Counted from the stretch's first letter, positions 1 through 13,060 are shown. The stretch is 64,000 nt of DNA from Apostichopus japonicus (GCF_037975245.1 NC_092582.1:3752501-3816500), one strand, 5' to 3'. Notes: generated by a model from the sequence alone, not told the origin. Numbers and translations: made by a program.

Positions 1-2424
1 CGTTAAATATACAGGTTCGTGAATGAGTCATAACTTGGTTTACACTTTATATTAATTTTCAAAGGTAACTTGCAATTTCTCTCGGGACGTAAAGAAGAAA
101 CTATATTTTTCCTGTTTGCTGATTCTTTTTCTTGTTTATCCATTTCCAAAATGGCGACAGAATAATAAACCTTTAATTATGTTGATGGTTGATTGCTCAC
201 TCAGGCCTTCAACCACAACTATTCTGCTGTGCTGTTCCGAAAGTTAACTTGCATTACAGCCATTCTTTCGATATAAGCGCACTAACAAAAGGCTGGGTAG
301 AGAAAACCAGCCCTCCCGGTCATTTTTGCCGTGAGTTTTATCGTTTGAGTCGTATTACTCTTCTTACCCTCTTTTTTTATCTTGTTTTGAAAAGGTGGAT
401 TACAGTGTGTAAAAAATGTTTTTTTCTCTTGGTATATGATAACGGTCCAGTGGTGCTGAAAAGAAATCTAATTACTTCACAGTATAACTTACTTTAGGGC
501 TACTCTCAGTATACGAAGAAGCACGCAAATTCAAAAGAATAACAGCATGTATGGTTCGGTGAAGATGAAGACGTGGATTTTACAGATGGTATAGGGTGGG
601 TGGGGTATTGGGCAACTATTATGAGGGTTTAACGAAAATTATTCGATATCAATCAAAACTAATATACAGATTTTTATTTTGGTCGGATTACGTTAAGAAG
701 AGACAATGCAATCAATTATTTTTTTATTAATCCATTTGAGTTGTGTGGTAGATGGAATGGGACGTGTTTTATACAGGTGCTATTCTGTTACGTCACATCG
801 GCCTATACATATACACTTAATGTAAACCTGCTGATAGACATTTCAACCGTTCATAGCTTTAAGTATACATACATGTGTAATCTATATACCTTGTAGATTT
901 AGACTCATACGCAATGTTACAACACTGCATGTGAATATTTCGACAGTGTTAGCTTTAGCTTTTTGGTTATTTTTTATTACTTCAGAGGCTCGTACACAAT
1001 GAGACAGTCAAGCATTTAAACAGCTTTACCTTTTGGGGGTAGGCTATACTATCTTTCGTTGATTCAGACTAACATATTAAGTCAGCTTGAAAACAAAACA
1101 CATTTTGATTTAAGGGTTTATGTAGGAGCTGCTGCGTTTATTGCCTTTAATAGCTTCAGACTAACAGACATAAGTACAGAGGGCCGGGTCGGGCCCCCTC
1201 TATGAAGTCATCATTTTCCTTAAACATTCATGAAAACGAGCATTGTATTTCTCTTTTCCTTCACCGGGCCTTCTCCCTTGACCCACCCCACGCCGCCCCT
1301 CTCGGCGCCATTGCCTGTGCACCGTTGATGTAATACATGTGTTGCCTGTAATATAGGTTCATAACTTCATATATACTTTGTTTCTTGGTAATGAAATAGC
1401 AATCACGGTTCAGACCAGGAAGATTCCTGTTTGAAGCAAACATAACTCTGAGAAGAAGATCTCACTGTTAGGCTATGTAAAAATGATTCGGCGATAGGAG
1501 TCAAGTTTTGTGTTTATGTGAGTCATGTTCACGGTTGGGAAAAGTATATAGTACAAACATGTACCAACTATAATAATCATATATATATAGATGATAATAA
1601 ACTGTGATTGTGCTTCAAGCCACGTGACTCACGGCATACAGAGTGTATAACTGGAACAGTGGAAACTCAAGAGCAGGCCTACACGGTAAAGGCCTGCATA
1701 CAACAAAGCACTATTATAGGGCTTCACAGGAAACAAATCTCAAGCATGAATGACCAATTAAAACATTCCCATAGAGGCTACAAAAACACCAGGTTGTACT
1801 TTAGAAAAACGGATGGAAAGTACATTATTTATCTCCAGGTAAAAACTTACACGGAGTTCTCGTGATTGATGGACACAATGTCATTCGCAGGTGAGGATTT
1901 CACCTATAACGATGATGTAAAAAACGGCTGAACTGTAACTCAGACTGTCGGATGTAATTAACAGATCCGCAAAGGGCTATAGAGACCAGAGGACATCAAG
2001 CTGAACTTTTGAACGGTATAGGCTTGATAAGGTCACATAGTCACATGTGTTAGGCTATAAATCCCTTACACCTGTATAGGGTTGTTCAAGTTCTAATTTT
2101 GCGTTGAATTTTGAGGCAACGTTGACTGTTAACAGAGAGGTAAAGTATAACTGGAATTGATATTTTGTTACTTTAGTTAACCAAAGTTTCAACGTGAACG
2201 ATTAACTGCCAAATGAAATAAATCCGAGTATAATAAATGTGTGGTACACAGAGTCTTTAGGATAAAACGGTCGAAAACTCGATAGATTGATACCGTAGGC
2301 CTAGAGTGATATAGGTGTTCCTATTATGTGCAAATATTACAAAGCTTGGTCAGAACCACCAACCCAAACACACTGAATCCAGCTTAAAGGCGCCATTTGC
2401 AATGTGTGACTCATCGTATGTTGG

Positions 2425-2428
<4 letters not shown>
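1..2428. other. Non-coding stretch, no supported gene
   Basis: Only short AT-driven open frames without recognisable domains are present. A GC-rich local inverted repeat lies near 1174-1198 (AGAGGG...CCCTCT) and a TAGGCCTA-type palindrome near 2295. A YY1-like AAAATGGCGAC string occurs near 150 without other promoter evidence. I see no tRNA, rRNA or mobile element with definable ends. Confidence 0.5.

Positions 2429-2479
<51 letters not shown>
2429..2479. repeat. (TA)n microsatellite
   Basis: About 51 bases of uninterrupted alternating TA. The + strand open frame that runs through it reads as alternating Ile-Tyr and is a repeat artefact, not a gene. Confidence 0.95.
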
Positions 2480-2481
<2 letters not shown>

Positions 2482-5000
2482 CACCACAGATGACACAGAA
2501 CAAGAACAGCAGTTTGTTACCTACAAATTATCGATTGGCTGTATATGATCCTACATTGACCTTATGCCAACACTCAGCAGGATTTGGATACAATCCATTG
2601 ACCAGCAGTTTGATGCTCCAACAACAATCAGTATTGCCCACTTCTAATTAGGGTAATTAACATCAACATAGACTCTATATAATTATATCTGTTTTTTCTT
2701 TCCCCCTCAATATTTCATTGAAATTTGAAACCTACGCTCCATCTGCCAGTACTCTGTATCTGGTATGGCTATGCACCCGACAGAGTTCCCTTTAACAAAA
2801 TTGATGCCATTTCTCGCCCAGGCAGACACCAGGCATTCAAACACGGGTGTAGATTTTGAGGGCAATTGTATTTAAACGCTGGCGTATCATAGCACACACA
2901 CACCAATAGTCATAATAACCACACAAAAGATCAAATTTTCCGCCTCGCCTCACAAGTTCAGCTGGATAGAAAAGGGATTGAACAAATTTTCTCACCTTTT
3001 TTTGGCAATCGCCTCAGCAAACCCATACTTTCACACATGCTAAAAAAGTTCCGTTAATATGTGACTCTTATATGACACCAAAATCAAGAAGATGTGGTTG
3101 GTGTTGATGTGGTGACAAACAACGCTCTGTAACGAGGTACTCTACCAAAACAAACTACAGAAGTGCATTCTATGCATGCTTCTTCTCTCTGCAGTACCGT
3201 TAGGTAAAGCCATTTACTTATAAACATGCAAACACACAAATTTCCTACTGAGGGAGTGCGCGACTGTGGTTTTTCTTAAGTCGCGGGTGCTTAAAGATTC
3301 GTGTAGTCGGCCTATTATATGTATTCGTATGCGTTAATAAACTTGAAAAGAAAGATAACAAGTATGATGAATATTTCAAGATTTAAAGGTGTAGTATACA
3401 CACTTCACCCGGACTACCAAGATTTAGAACGATTTCAACAGGACTGTCATGGCTGCTAAAAGTTAATGTTATCTTTTCTTTCTTTTTCATCATTTTTTGC
3501 AAAACTATTGAAGTCAATGAAAACTTTGTTCATTCCTTCCCATGTGACTTTGGTTAACTAAACTAACAGATAATATTTTAAACTTTAGTGACAATTATCT
3601 CTATACCAAGACATCTAGCATGGAGTTACCAAAATTGTGCCAAATTTAACGCAAAATATTATACTATAGCTTAAAGTTTTGTCGCAGTGTCTGTAAAACA
3701 TCTATCTCAATAGAGAGTATAGCTGACCACATGTAAGCCAAGTCCTTTGTTTACAGTGTCATGCTGGGGTATAGTTATATCTCCCAAAAGACCCTTATAA
3801 AGTATTGATATTTTTAAAAGCCTATAACAGCTATAGTGGACTAGAAACACTTTGGCTATACAGCTATATATAGAGGCATCGTCTAACGTACGGTACTATT
3901 TCGCGTATATGAAAATCTAGTATTTGTCGACGTCAAAATTATTAACTTGGTTCCATACAATTCAGGCAAAATGATGGGACGACAAAATAATCTCGTTCAT
4001 ATATTTACTAATCATCGTTTCGTAATTTATATTTTTATTTTATTTCTGACTGAAGAGCAGACGACAGTTACAATGTAAACAAAATCATAATAGAAAGAGG
4101 GAATTGAACAGACCGTTACTGCAGATTTGAAACCTTAACTGAAAACAAATTAAAATATTCCCTACATTTCTTAGCAGGGGAAGTATACATTGATATGCAG
4201 GGTCTCTTTAGCGCGCAGAGATGAGTCAGCTTGACGCAAAACGAACCAGGAGTAGACACTTTTTTTCGTCGGTTAGATAGAGATGATGGGGGGGGGGTTG
4301 CCCCCACCCATCCACATGCTTGAACGGTATTGTTCCTAATAATCGATCACATTCATTGTATTGGACTTGTTCTTTATATGAAAAGTAAATCGATCTGTAT
4401 AGCTTTCCCTCATATCAGTGTGTCGCCGCAGATTTCCCAAATGTTTTCCTCGAAATTATCTTTTGTTTCGGAATTAAAACAACAAAACTTTCAACAACAC
4501 TACACATAATGCCAATCACCGTTACACATCAAATGCCAATACGTTCTGTACTATCGCGTGGTCACGTTTTTCGCTGCAATGCCGTGAACAGCGCTTACTA
4601 TTGCTTGCGTATTATTAATATTATATACTGCGTACTACAACAGAGAGCTCCTCAACTTGCGTCGCCGTTTAGTGTGTTTAGTACACGACTACAGGCTTGC
4701 TTGCATGAGTGTGTTATACTTGCGTCACTTTACATTGAACAAGAACCAAGAAAAATCCCTTCTTCAAACTAGAAATGATAATCTTACCATCCAAGACTTA
4801 AAAAAAAAGACAGCAATTTCAGAGAAAGATATGGATGCTTCGACGCCTTTTACATAATCTCTGTTATACCAGAAAATTGCCTTGGGGATCAAGAGGAATT
4901 ATTAGCATAACGATGTACATTAAGCAACCGTGCTTCGGCCGAACTGGGCACGACCTAAGGCGGTTTAAATGCTAAAACACGAACAGCCCAACCAAAACAC
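2480..5000. other. Non-coding stretch, no supported gene
   Basis: AT-rich DNA with no recognisable coding segment. A 10-nt G run lies at 4288-4297. The open frames at 4116-4307 (-) and 4509-4857 (+) have no domain, signal peptide or splice context that I can support. Confidence 0.45.
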
Positions 5001-5045
5001 TTGTCTGCAATCTCGCGGTCTTCAGGTACTAGTAGTCGATTCGTG

Positions 5046-5115
5046 ATGATGGCGACCTTAAAGGAGTACTACAGGCATCAGAAACTATTAAGTACAACAG
5101 AGGATACTAACAGAA
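5046..5115 (+). CDS. Weak candidate first coding exon
   Basis: Tandem ATGs at 5046 and 5049; the second is in a strong start context (A at -3, G at +4, ATGGCG). The frame reads MATLKEYYRHQKLLSTTEDT and stays open to a possible GTACGT donor near 5119. The composition is mixed and protein-like, unlike the AT-driven open frames around it. The frame is also open upstream of the ATGs, so an internal exon after the CAG at about 5021 is possible. I recognise no family, and no neighbouring exon can be tied to it. It could be chance. Confidence 0.15.
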
Positions 5116-5345
5116 TAACGTACGTAACTGTACGTATATCATATTATCATTTGGTTAGACGAGCGTCGAACACTATACAGTTATATAGATTATCGGCATG
5201 TTGCAAAATCGGTGTGGCGTATAGAAAATTCATCAACTTGGGGGCCTATAGTGAGTGTTTATGGGTAAAAAAAAAAAAAAAAAGCGACAGAAAACACACT
5301 CATATAAGATTGGTAAAAGACAATTCAGACGTCTACTGGAGGTAA

Positions 5346-7668
5346 GGAAGGAATATTAACCAACACTGTGAATTTTCAAAAAGGGGACTGAAAATTTCAT
5401 TCGTTGTACGATGGATAGCTACGCCTAACCTTGGATGTAATTAACACTTCGAAGGTCGAAGATAACTTTCGAAAGTAAAACGTTGTAACAGAGTTATAAA
5501 TTGTAAATCCTAGTTGGATCACACTTCAACGATAGTGTGTGGGGGAGGGGGGGAGGGACCCCCAAATCACCTGTTGATTTTATACTGTTTTCTTAGGGGA
5601 GGGCTGGGGGAGGGGCTGTATCCAATCGATTTAACATCCATAAAGTATTGTAACCAAGGTGCGCCATACATCTGGCCCACATCTAACTTAGACAAAACAT
5701 TCCCGTCTTCTGCGCAATCGAAATAATTAGTTATAACTCTTGATCGTAGTAAACTCATACCAACGAATGTACCATGCATAAGTCTGCGTGTTTGTGTACA
5801 GCTTCAAGAATACTACGGAAGCTCAGAATGCATAGAGCACTCCTGATACTTTATACCAGAGGTTGCGACGCGTGACTGCCGTAACGCGTGCGATGTCTCA
5901 AAAGGGATTAGTGTGCGCTGACTATTTGCACTTTGCAGCGATCTGCCTTCTGTAAAATATCACTTGTCACCCGAAAAGAGCAAAATTTGGCAACTCTGAG
6001 TGTGAGAAGTACCACTTTGTCAACAAAAATGCCCCAAAAAAATTCTAAGTTTAAATATCCGAGTATAGCCGAGTCTTGTTCTATTGGCCTCATAAACCGT
6101 CCCTATGTATACCCTTATATATCATGTATTTAACCGAAACAGAAGCCAAAAATTATCATAAACCAAGAGATGTTATTACATCACAATTGAGTAATACGAT
6201 CGCGTTCCAGGCTCTTTGTTTAGCAGTAGAGTGATGTGATGTCTCACCTTAGCGTCGTTCTGTACAACGTTTGAAGTTAGACGAGGGTACTTCAAAAGAC
6301 AGTCAAAAGTGTAAATGGAATTCCAAACCATTCAACAGTCGCGATAATATAAAATATCTAACTCGCAATCGAGGAAAATAAAGGAAAGAAAACAATACTT
6401 GAATTAAACACCAGATTTCACAAACATGAGACTTTGCAATGGAAAGTATTCATTGCATATAGATCGTGAATATAAATATAGAATTGTCTGTTTTCTAGTG
6501 GAACTATACAAAACCTATATATTGACGAAACTTGGGGAAAATAAGAGAACGGTGTTTAGTATTATAAATCATGGAACAGAGAGGGGTTATTTTAAATGTA
6601 TGGATTTGCTTAGTTGAATCACCACGATGATCTAGTCCTAAAATGATACATTTTACAAAAGTTACATCTCTCATTGGTGAAATTTGCTTTTTGAAATTCA
6701 CGGTTTAACAGCTATACATGATCGCGGTGACGTTCTTCCAAAAGGGTGTCTACCATGTCAGATATCATTTGCTATCCCAGGCTAACTTGTGATACTATTA
6801 TACACAATGCATATATACATAAGTCATTATCACATGAGCAAATGTGGAAACTGAACTTCCGTCAATTTGAGGTTACAATCTGTTGAATCATGTCCTATGT
6901 GTCTACGTTCTATTCTTAATGGTGTGTAGGCCCATGAATTATTTAAATCTGTCTCCACTTCTCTGCATAGTTCATGGTCTCAGCAGTGGGATTGGGAGCA
7001 ACACCATGCCGTGACTGACTAAGTACGTAATATATTCAAGTATTCAAACTTATAAGGAATTGATTACATATTTTCAAAACACTTTAAAGCACATTTAGCA
7101 AGATATTATAAAATGGGAACATCCCTTGATCATGGGTATACCTTTAACATTCCTAGGTAGGCATCATGTATGTTACATTATACCATATGTTATATGCTTT
7201 ACATATGATACATTATACTATACTTTATATGCTATGTGTATGCACTATGCTACATTGTACTATATTTTACACGCTATAGACATCTTTCAGATACGATAGA
7301 ACACTTTTAAGTTTGTTTTTTTTCTCAGTTTTGACAATTGAATTGCTGAGAATCCTTGTAAACTGAATTAAGCTTAGCTGAAGAGGTTTCAGGTTTCTTA
7401 GCTATATCACTTTAATTGTAACACCTGAAAGATTTTCATACCCAGAAGATAAAGGAATCATAATCGATCGTTCTGATAATACCAAATTATCACCTTAAGG
7501 CGATTCCGTTTACATCTCAACGTTTATTTGCGATATGGTTGCAGAAACAACGAAGCTCATTGCAAAAGTTGGATATTTTTTAACTAATTAGGAAAATGCT
7601 TTGATTGAAAAAAAAAATTCGCCCCCCTTTATTTATTATTATCTTCTTTTTTTTTCTTTTTTTTTTTT
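5346..7668. other. Non-coding stretch, no supported gene
   Basis: G-rich runs occur at 5540-5560 and 5597-5615. A short CpG-rich patch lies at 5865-5895 (GACGCG, AACGCG, GTGCGATG) without a gene start that I can support. A degenerate AT repeat built on TACATTATAC-like words lies near 7165-7275. The opposed open frames at 5908-6133 are overlapping shadows without recognisable content. Confidence 0.45.
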
Positions 7669-7812
7669 GGGGGGGGGGGGGGCTGTATTGTACGTAAGCA
7701 GGCATGCGTGTATATAATAAAGGTGTTCATTATTAACATGCTTATTATCAGCTGTGGTGTTGGTATAAATAGGCTATTATATATTAATATCCTTCACCTA
7801 ACTAATTTTTAG

Positions 7813-7850
7813 TAGCGAGCCACACAAACAGTGATATCGGTGATAAGTTG
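7813..7850 (+). CDS. Candidate 38-nt internal exon
   Basis: The upstream sequence has a CTAAC branch-point-like word and then TAATTTTTAG as acceptor; the exon ends at TTG followed by GTAAGTTTA, a near-consensus donor. The frame starting two bases into the exon is open across it and reads ASHTNSDIGDKL. The exon is too short for family assignment and no partner exon was identified. Splice-site spacing and match are good, but such pairs arise by chance in 64 kb of AT-rich DNA. Confidence 0.22.
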
Positions 7851-8390
7851 GTAAGTTTAAAATTAGAAAATATCAATTAAAGAAAGATTAAATTATCGTC
7901 CCTACTGATCATCCCCGTCTAGGGAGATTATCGCGGATTTAAATATTCATCATCATATGTATGGATGACGACTTGAGCAAGTTTAAAAGTGACATCACAG
8001 AGTCACTTTTTTTTTTATAGTTTAGGAATGAATGTAGGGCAATGATTTGATGTATTTTGAAATTTATAACAACAAAAGAGTTGATAGTAATAGTTGCAAA
8101 TCTTGGTACTGACATTATACAAGATAATATCAGTACTGGAATATTTGTCCGTACATCAGCAATATGTCTGCTTATACCGCGAAAAACAAATAGTAATAAA
8201 TTCAAGCAGTAAATGCAAACGCATTGTGAAATAAAACATCAAACATAAGAACCATACCATAGCCTATATACTGCCATGGCTTTTAAAAACATATAATTGC
8301 CTTGGTATTTATATAAGACGGTGAAAGGAGGTTAATGGAAAAGAGGGTAGGAAAAATATAAACGCAATCAATGCGTATACTATTACTTAC

Positions 8391-8462
8391 GCGCAAAATG
8401 CGCGCAACAACTTTGTTTTTGATGACTGCATCAAACTCGATACACTGGGAGCCTCGATTTGA
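8391..8462 (-). CDS. Candidate 72-nt internal exon
   Basis: On the minus strand, an AT-rich acceptor ending TTATTCAG precedes 72 bases that end exactly at GTAAGTAAT. Two frames are open: one gives 24 codons reading SNRGSQCIEFDAVIKNKVVA and then RILR, the other QIEAPSVSSLMQSSKTKLLR and then AFC. The third frame contains a stop, so this exon could not follow directly the phase-1 donor of the 30.4-kb exon. The local composition is richer in GC and CpG than the flanks. The acceptor's pyrimidine tract is weak. I recognise no family. Confidence 0.22.
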
Positions 8463-9901
8463 CTGAATAAATTTATAATTCAAATCAAACCAGCATTTAG
8501 AAATGTGAATAACTCGTTAAAAAGAAAATTTCGAACTTTGCAGCACAGCCTCAATAGCCTATGACAAGGAGTTGCGTGTTTATCTGTTCATAAGTTTAAA
8601 AAGTACGGGTAAGAGTTTTTATATATATGATATCAGATCGTTGATTACTATTACATGTACACATATCCATCTTGTATATGTTTCGAGAAGATCATTAACA
8701 TCAAATATCTGATGGCCAAATGCACAATGGAATTATTTGTTCAATATCCAGGAAAGCCTGTAATACACATTATCGAACAAGCACGCTCTAAAGACGTTGA
8801 AGCATGTACATTTTTTGCCCAACCCTTGGTTCATATATTACATATGTATACCCAACCAAATTTGCGGTAATGCTTTGCCCCGAAACAAGTAAAATGCAGA
8901 ATAGTTTGACCAAACTGAACAAAAGCTTTTATACCGACTTGGAACACCACATGTACAAAACATATTGTGAATCGCACTATAGTAAGCAACACCCCATACT
9001 AAAACCACCACACAACTCATGAGATGAACCACAACACGCAACGACTACAGAGCTAATACGACGCAACTTCATTCATGCCATGCCCCCCATTGGCAGACGC
9101 TTTAGCAGTTCATGGCCCAACTCCAGACCTTATAACACCATTTTAATTTTAAAGAATTGCAACCAGTTCCGAGAGGGGGGGGGGAGGGGTGGGTGAGGGC
9201 ACCGGTATACTTTGTGCTCCTTGTTGTGCATGTTTAATTTATATGTTGAGGCAAACACCGATTGCTTGTGGAAGGCAAGGGCTAATACAGTAACATAGGT
9301 ACACATGTGCAAATAACCTCCTGTTGGAGAAGTTGGTAGGTTAACCGAGGACAGAACCCTTGCACTGTACCCTGTTAGGGTCCCATGGCGTCACACACCG
9401 ACAATGTAGAAAGATAGAGATCAGAATGATGAGAGTCTAATAAAATGACGTCATCCTCCCTATTTAAACAAGCCAGGGCGGGAATCGCACTGCCTGATTA
9501 CAATATTTTATCTTCAATTCCAAATGTAAAATAAAGCCAAATAAGTTATAACTTCCAGTAGGTATCTGCACAGGTGTATCTAAGAAGGTGTTTCCTATTT
9601 TATAGTCATCCAAACAGATTTATTGAGAAATGGAACATATCATCGAAGTATTGCTTTCATTGTGTTTAATTTTTTTTACTTTTGATTACTTTGTTGAAAT
9701 TTTTAAAAAACTCCTTCGATAACCCTATAGACATAACAATTTACCATCTATATACAAGAGCAATGCATAACATTAAAATGATTATGAAACCGTGACAACT
9801 GACAACGTCCCCATTTAACAAGTTAAGTACAGACAGATTTGGAGGATCATTATGGTAGCCACACTATCAGGGTCCTCGCCCTTCATCGAATTCTGATCAC
9901 G

Positions 9902-9903
<2 letters not shown>
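8463..9903. other. Non-coding stretch with a CRE palindrome
   Basis: No supported gene. ATGACGTCAT, a perfect CREB/ATF-type palindrome, lies at 9445-9454, and a TATTTAAA string follows at about 9460. That could be a promoter fragment, but no exon or donor can be attached. A 10-nt G run lies at 9175-9184. Confidence 0.4.
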
Positions 9904-9963
<60 letters not shown>

Positions 9964-9967
9964 TAAT
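9904..9967. repeat. (TA)n microsatellite
   Basis: About 60 bases of alternating TA, ending in a slightly degraded ATATAATATATATAAT edge. The minus-strand frame passing through it is a repeat artefact. Confidence 0.95.
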
Positions 9968-12410
9968 TGACTGAAATTTGGCAACAGTCAGACGTGGTGA
10001 TGCAAATAGCGAGAATGGAAGACGTAAGAATTGCAGGGTTGAACGCGGCGAAGTAGGAGTGAGCAATTTACAACGTCAATTCTCTCCGTGTCGAAATTTG
10101 CCCGAGGCTATATTACGGGAAGATTACGGGCAAGTTAGGAAAAGCAAAAAAAATTTGAAAAGTGCATTCTGTGAGTGCAAAGGTCACGTGGGTTGACTTG
10201 TTGTGGCGGTAACTCTGTGGGTATGACAAAGCTTATTAAAATTATACGCTTACAAGAATATGAAGGCGATGGTAACCAATACAACACTGACAACAAACAG
10301 GGAGACTATAGGTATGTATGTATGTATGCATACATGTATGTATGTGTGTTTGTATATATGGTAAACATGGTGACAAAATCATCGGTGGGACACATTAAAG
10401 CAACTTATTTGAGGTCAATTTACATAAAAATTAATTAGTATTATTCATAACCAGACTTGAAACTGTAAATCGAATTAAGATACACTTCTACATTTTTTAT
10501 GTCAAATGAGCATTTTGCACCATTAACGAATAATGAGTAAATTAATTTGAACTCTGTAAATATTCGCCAACCGAAACATTATAACATTAGAATATAGCAA
10601 TAACATTAAAAAAAACAGTGAAAAATTTATGAAATTCAAAAAGACGAAAATCAAATTAACTAATGGCCTGCATTTGTTATGTTGTCTTTTGTCTTTAATA
10701 TATGGTAACCGACAACTTTCACAAAGTCATCGGTTTCCAGCGGAAATTTTTGCAAACATATATGAAAAGATATAAGACTTAACTGCTTGCCAAAATATTT
10801 CAAACTTTGTTTATTGAAAGTGGAAATTTGATCTGTCAAATCAACGAAAGAGATTTGTGATTAATTAAGCACAGTGACTTGTTCAAAATAATTCAATTCC
10901 ATGCAGCTTTGATTTTTTTTTGGGGGGGGGGGGGTATTTTACCTTTGAACAGATTTTTAATTTGAAAAAAAAAAGGTTTTGGGCTACATAATATGGAGCA
11001 AGAATTCTATATCCTATAAAGGCCTGTCATATAATGAAGAATACATATGAATGCGATAGAAGAGAATAAAGGATTAATTCATTATGTCTACCATCTGTTA
11101 ACAATAATGGAAGAGTCTGCAGTATTCTGCTAATTAATTTCTGGGAACATTATAAACCAGCCGAGAAACAAAATGGACTTCTCAACCTTTGTTTCAGAAG
11201 AGAAAAAAAATATGGTTTTGTCCTTTTGCAACTTAGAAGAAGAATCAATATTATGTCGTAGCGAAACCTTCTAAAAATTTAAAAAAAAAAAAAAACACAA
11301 TTAGCTCTTATAAAGCAAACGGAAGGAAATTAATTTATTGCAAATGGTATTTTGTGGCGAGAAAATGTTTTCATTGGCCAAGGCAATGAGACCAGTTCTT
11401 ACAAAATTTCAAGGACAGATGAAGTATTGTGCACAGATTGTATACGGAAGTAATATGTCACATCACGCATACACAGGAGGACTATTAAGGTGACTTTAAG
11501 ACGCCACTGATTTTTCTTACATACCACGTCGGTGAGGTATATACATTGAGAGGGCGGGGAGGGGGGGAGGGTAGGGTAGAGGAGGTTCGAAGGGTTTTTA
11601 ATTTATCCCTTTAGTAGCGGGTTTGGGGAGGTATAACAGGAGCCCGTTGTGTATTTTTAGTTTTACAAAGTTTTACCGATTCTCTTTTATACAGTTTGAC
11701 CAAAGTGGTAACTACACTGGTAACAAAGTAACTTCCTAAAGCATTTGTAAATTGTATGTAAACTTCTGTGTCTAACGATCTCTTTATTGATCTAAGCTTT
11801 ATCTTAGCTTCTTCGAGGAGCAAACTGTCAGAATTATTTCAAAGTTCTGTAAGTTCTCTTAGTCTGCTAGAATCGTCTGCATTATTTGTTATACAATATC
11901 TTTCTTAAATGTTCATTTAATTATTTTTTATATTTATTTTTCATATAGGCCTATATATATTTATATAAAGTAAGCCTATCATGTGTAGGTGTGTGTAGTT
12001 AACTCCTTGAAAGGTCCGTCCTGCACGCACCGCTTTTTATTTGGTATAGGGTCAGAAATTATTAGATCTTACTCACATTGAACATTATAGTATGTAGCCT
12101 AGCTTGTATGGAAAGCACATACATGGACTATAGTAAATCCATATGACATAAGTATACGAACTGAATGTGGAGGTAGATTAATTAACCCCTGCATGCATGA
12201 AGTAAACGACAGAATTAACCCTACAGAGTCGTATACGAATCATAGTAATAACAACACATTCGTGCACACGGTTTAAGAACGATTGTGCAGGGATGCTCCG
12301 TGTGTTTACTAATAATACTCTACCGTTTATATAACGATAATGTTATTAAACACAATGTGACTGACGTTTCTTTCTAGTTACAAATCATTCCGTTATGATA
12401 ACAACTAGTA
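9968..12410. other. Non-coding stretch, two weak open frames
   Basis: A + strand frame at 9978-10196 is basic, contains no internal ATG and has no domain that I recognise; it may be an old element fragment. A minus-strand frame near 11611-11840 is AT-driven and is preceded closely by a stop. A (TATG)n-like patch lies at 10311-10350, a 13-nt G run at 10922-10934, and purine-rich G clusters at 11551-11585. Otherwise nothing can be supported. Confidence 0.4.
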
Positions 12411-12484
12411 TTATGATATGTATCGTCTATAATCTATTGCTTGTAAGTTTACGAGCAAGCATAGCCTACCAGACAGATACAGAC

Positions 12485-12581
12485 CTTGACCCCCGCCGCC
12501 GGGTAAACTTCCATTGATTGGCGGTGAATTCGAAGACGGAGGTACACCATGAGCTCCCGCCCTCTGAACGACGCTTGCCAT
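12485..12581 (-). CDS. Candidate first coding exon, unknown protein
   Basis: A minus-strand frame begins at ATG 12581, five codons after an in-frame TGA at 12594-12596, and stays open for 56 codons to TAA at 12411. The first 32 codons are GC-rich and low in bias toward AT residues; they read MASVVQRAGAHGVPPSSNSP, then PINGSLPGGGGQ, a Pro/Ser/Gly-rich disordered N-terminus. The likely donor is CAAG|GTCTGT at 12484-12483, giving a phase-1 exon; after it the composition reverts to AT-rich and intron-like. The start context has G at +4 but C at -3. The surrounding 200 bases carry about fifteen CpGs, as in an unmethylated promoter or first exon. I do not recognise the family. A short + strand ATG frame (12549-12617) overlaps it, so the strand is not certain. 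Confidence 0.35.
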
Positions 12582-13060
12582 CAGCTCCAAGAATCACAGA
12601 GAAACCAAACCAGATAGACTTTACTCATGGAGCCCAGATGTAACCCTCGCCGTGGTACACGGGCGATTGTAGCGATATTTCCACCGATATGACAACCTCT
12701 TTTCCAGCTTCACACCATTGTAAGCCTTAATATACACATGCACACAGAACACAACAACGACAGTTACTCACAAATGTAGAAAAATCCTTGCATAAGTGGC
12801 ATTGCAATGTATTTCCTACTGCCTCGGGATCGCGTGCGACCAACTAATTGTGGAGTACTATTGAATATATTCGTTAACTAGCGTACTACTGGCCTATACC
12901 AACATACATTGCAATATACAGATCTCGCTGTGCATTTCAATACATTCCAACCATGAGAAAAGGCTCAATAGAGAGCGACGTAGCGCTGCGACGGATAATG
13001 ATAATAGCTATGACCGTAGGTCAGAACGTGAGCAGTGATGTTTGACGCGCATGCGCCATT
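12485..13060 (-). promoter_or_regulatory. CpG-rich candidate promoter region
   Basis: GC and CpG content rise sharply above the AT-rich surroundings between about 12485 and 12680, with a second CpG patch at 12960-13060. GCGCATGCGC at 13047-13056 matches the NRF1 palindrome, with 11 of 12 positions of the wider consensus. NRF1 sites are typical of CpG-rich metazoan promoters. The minus-strand candidate exon at 12485-12581 would lie about 470 bases downstream. No TATA box is evident in a fixed position. Promoter activity is inferred. Confidence 0.35.

Noticed and set aside
11611-11823. 70-codon minus-strand frame (LLLEEAKIKLRSIKRSLDTE...)
   Set aside because: No ATG at its start, no recognisable domain and no convincing splice sites; AT-driven Lys/Leu/Val composition.
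12549-12617. + strand ATG frame of 22 codons with good start context
   Set aside because: It ends at a stop quickly with no donor, and the overlapping minus-strand frame is longer and better supported. Kept in mind as a strand ambiguity.
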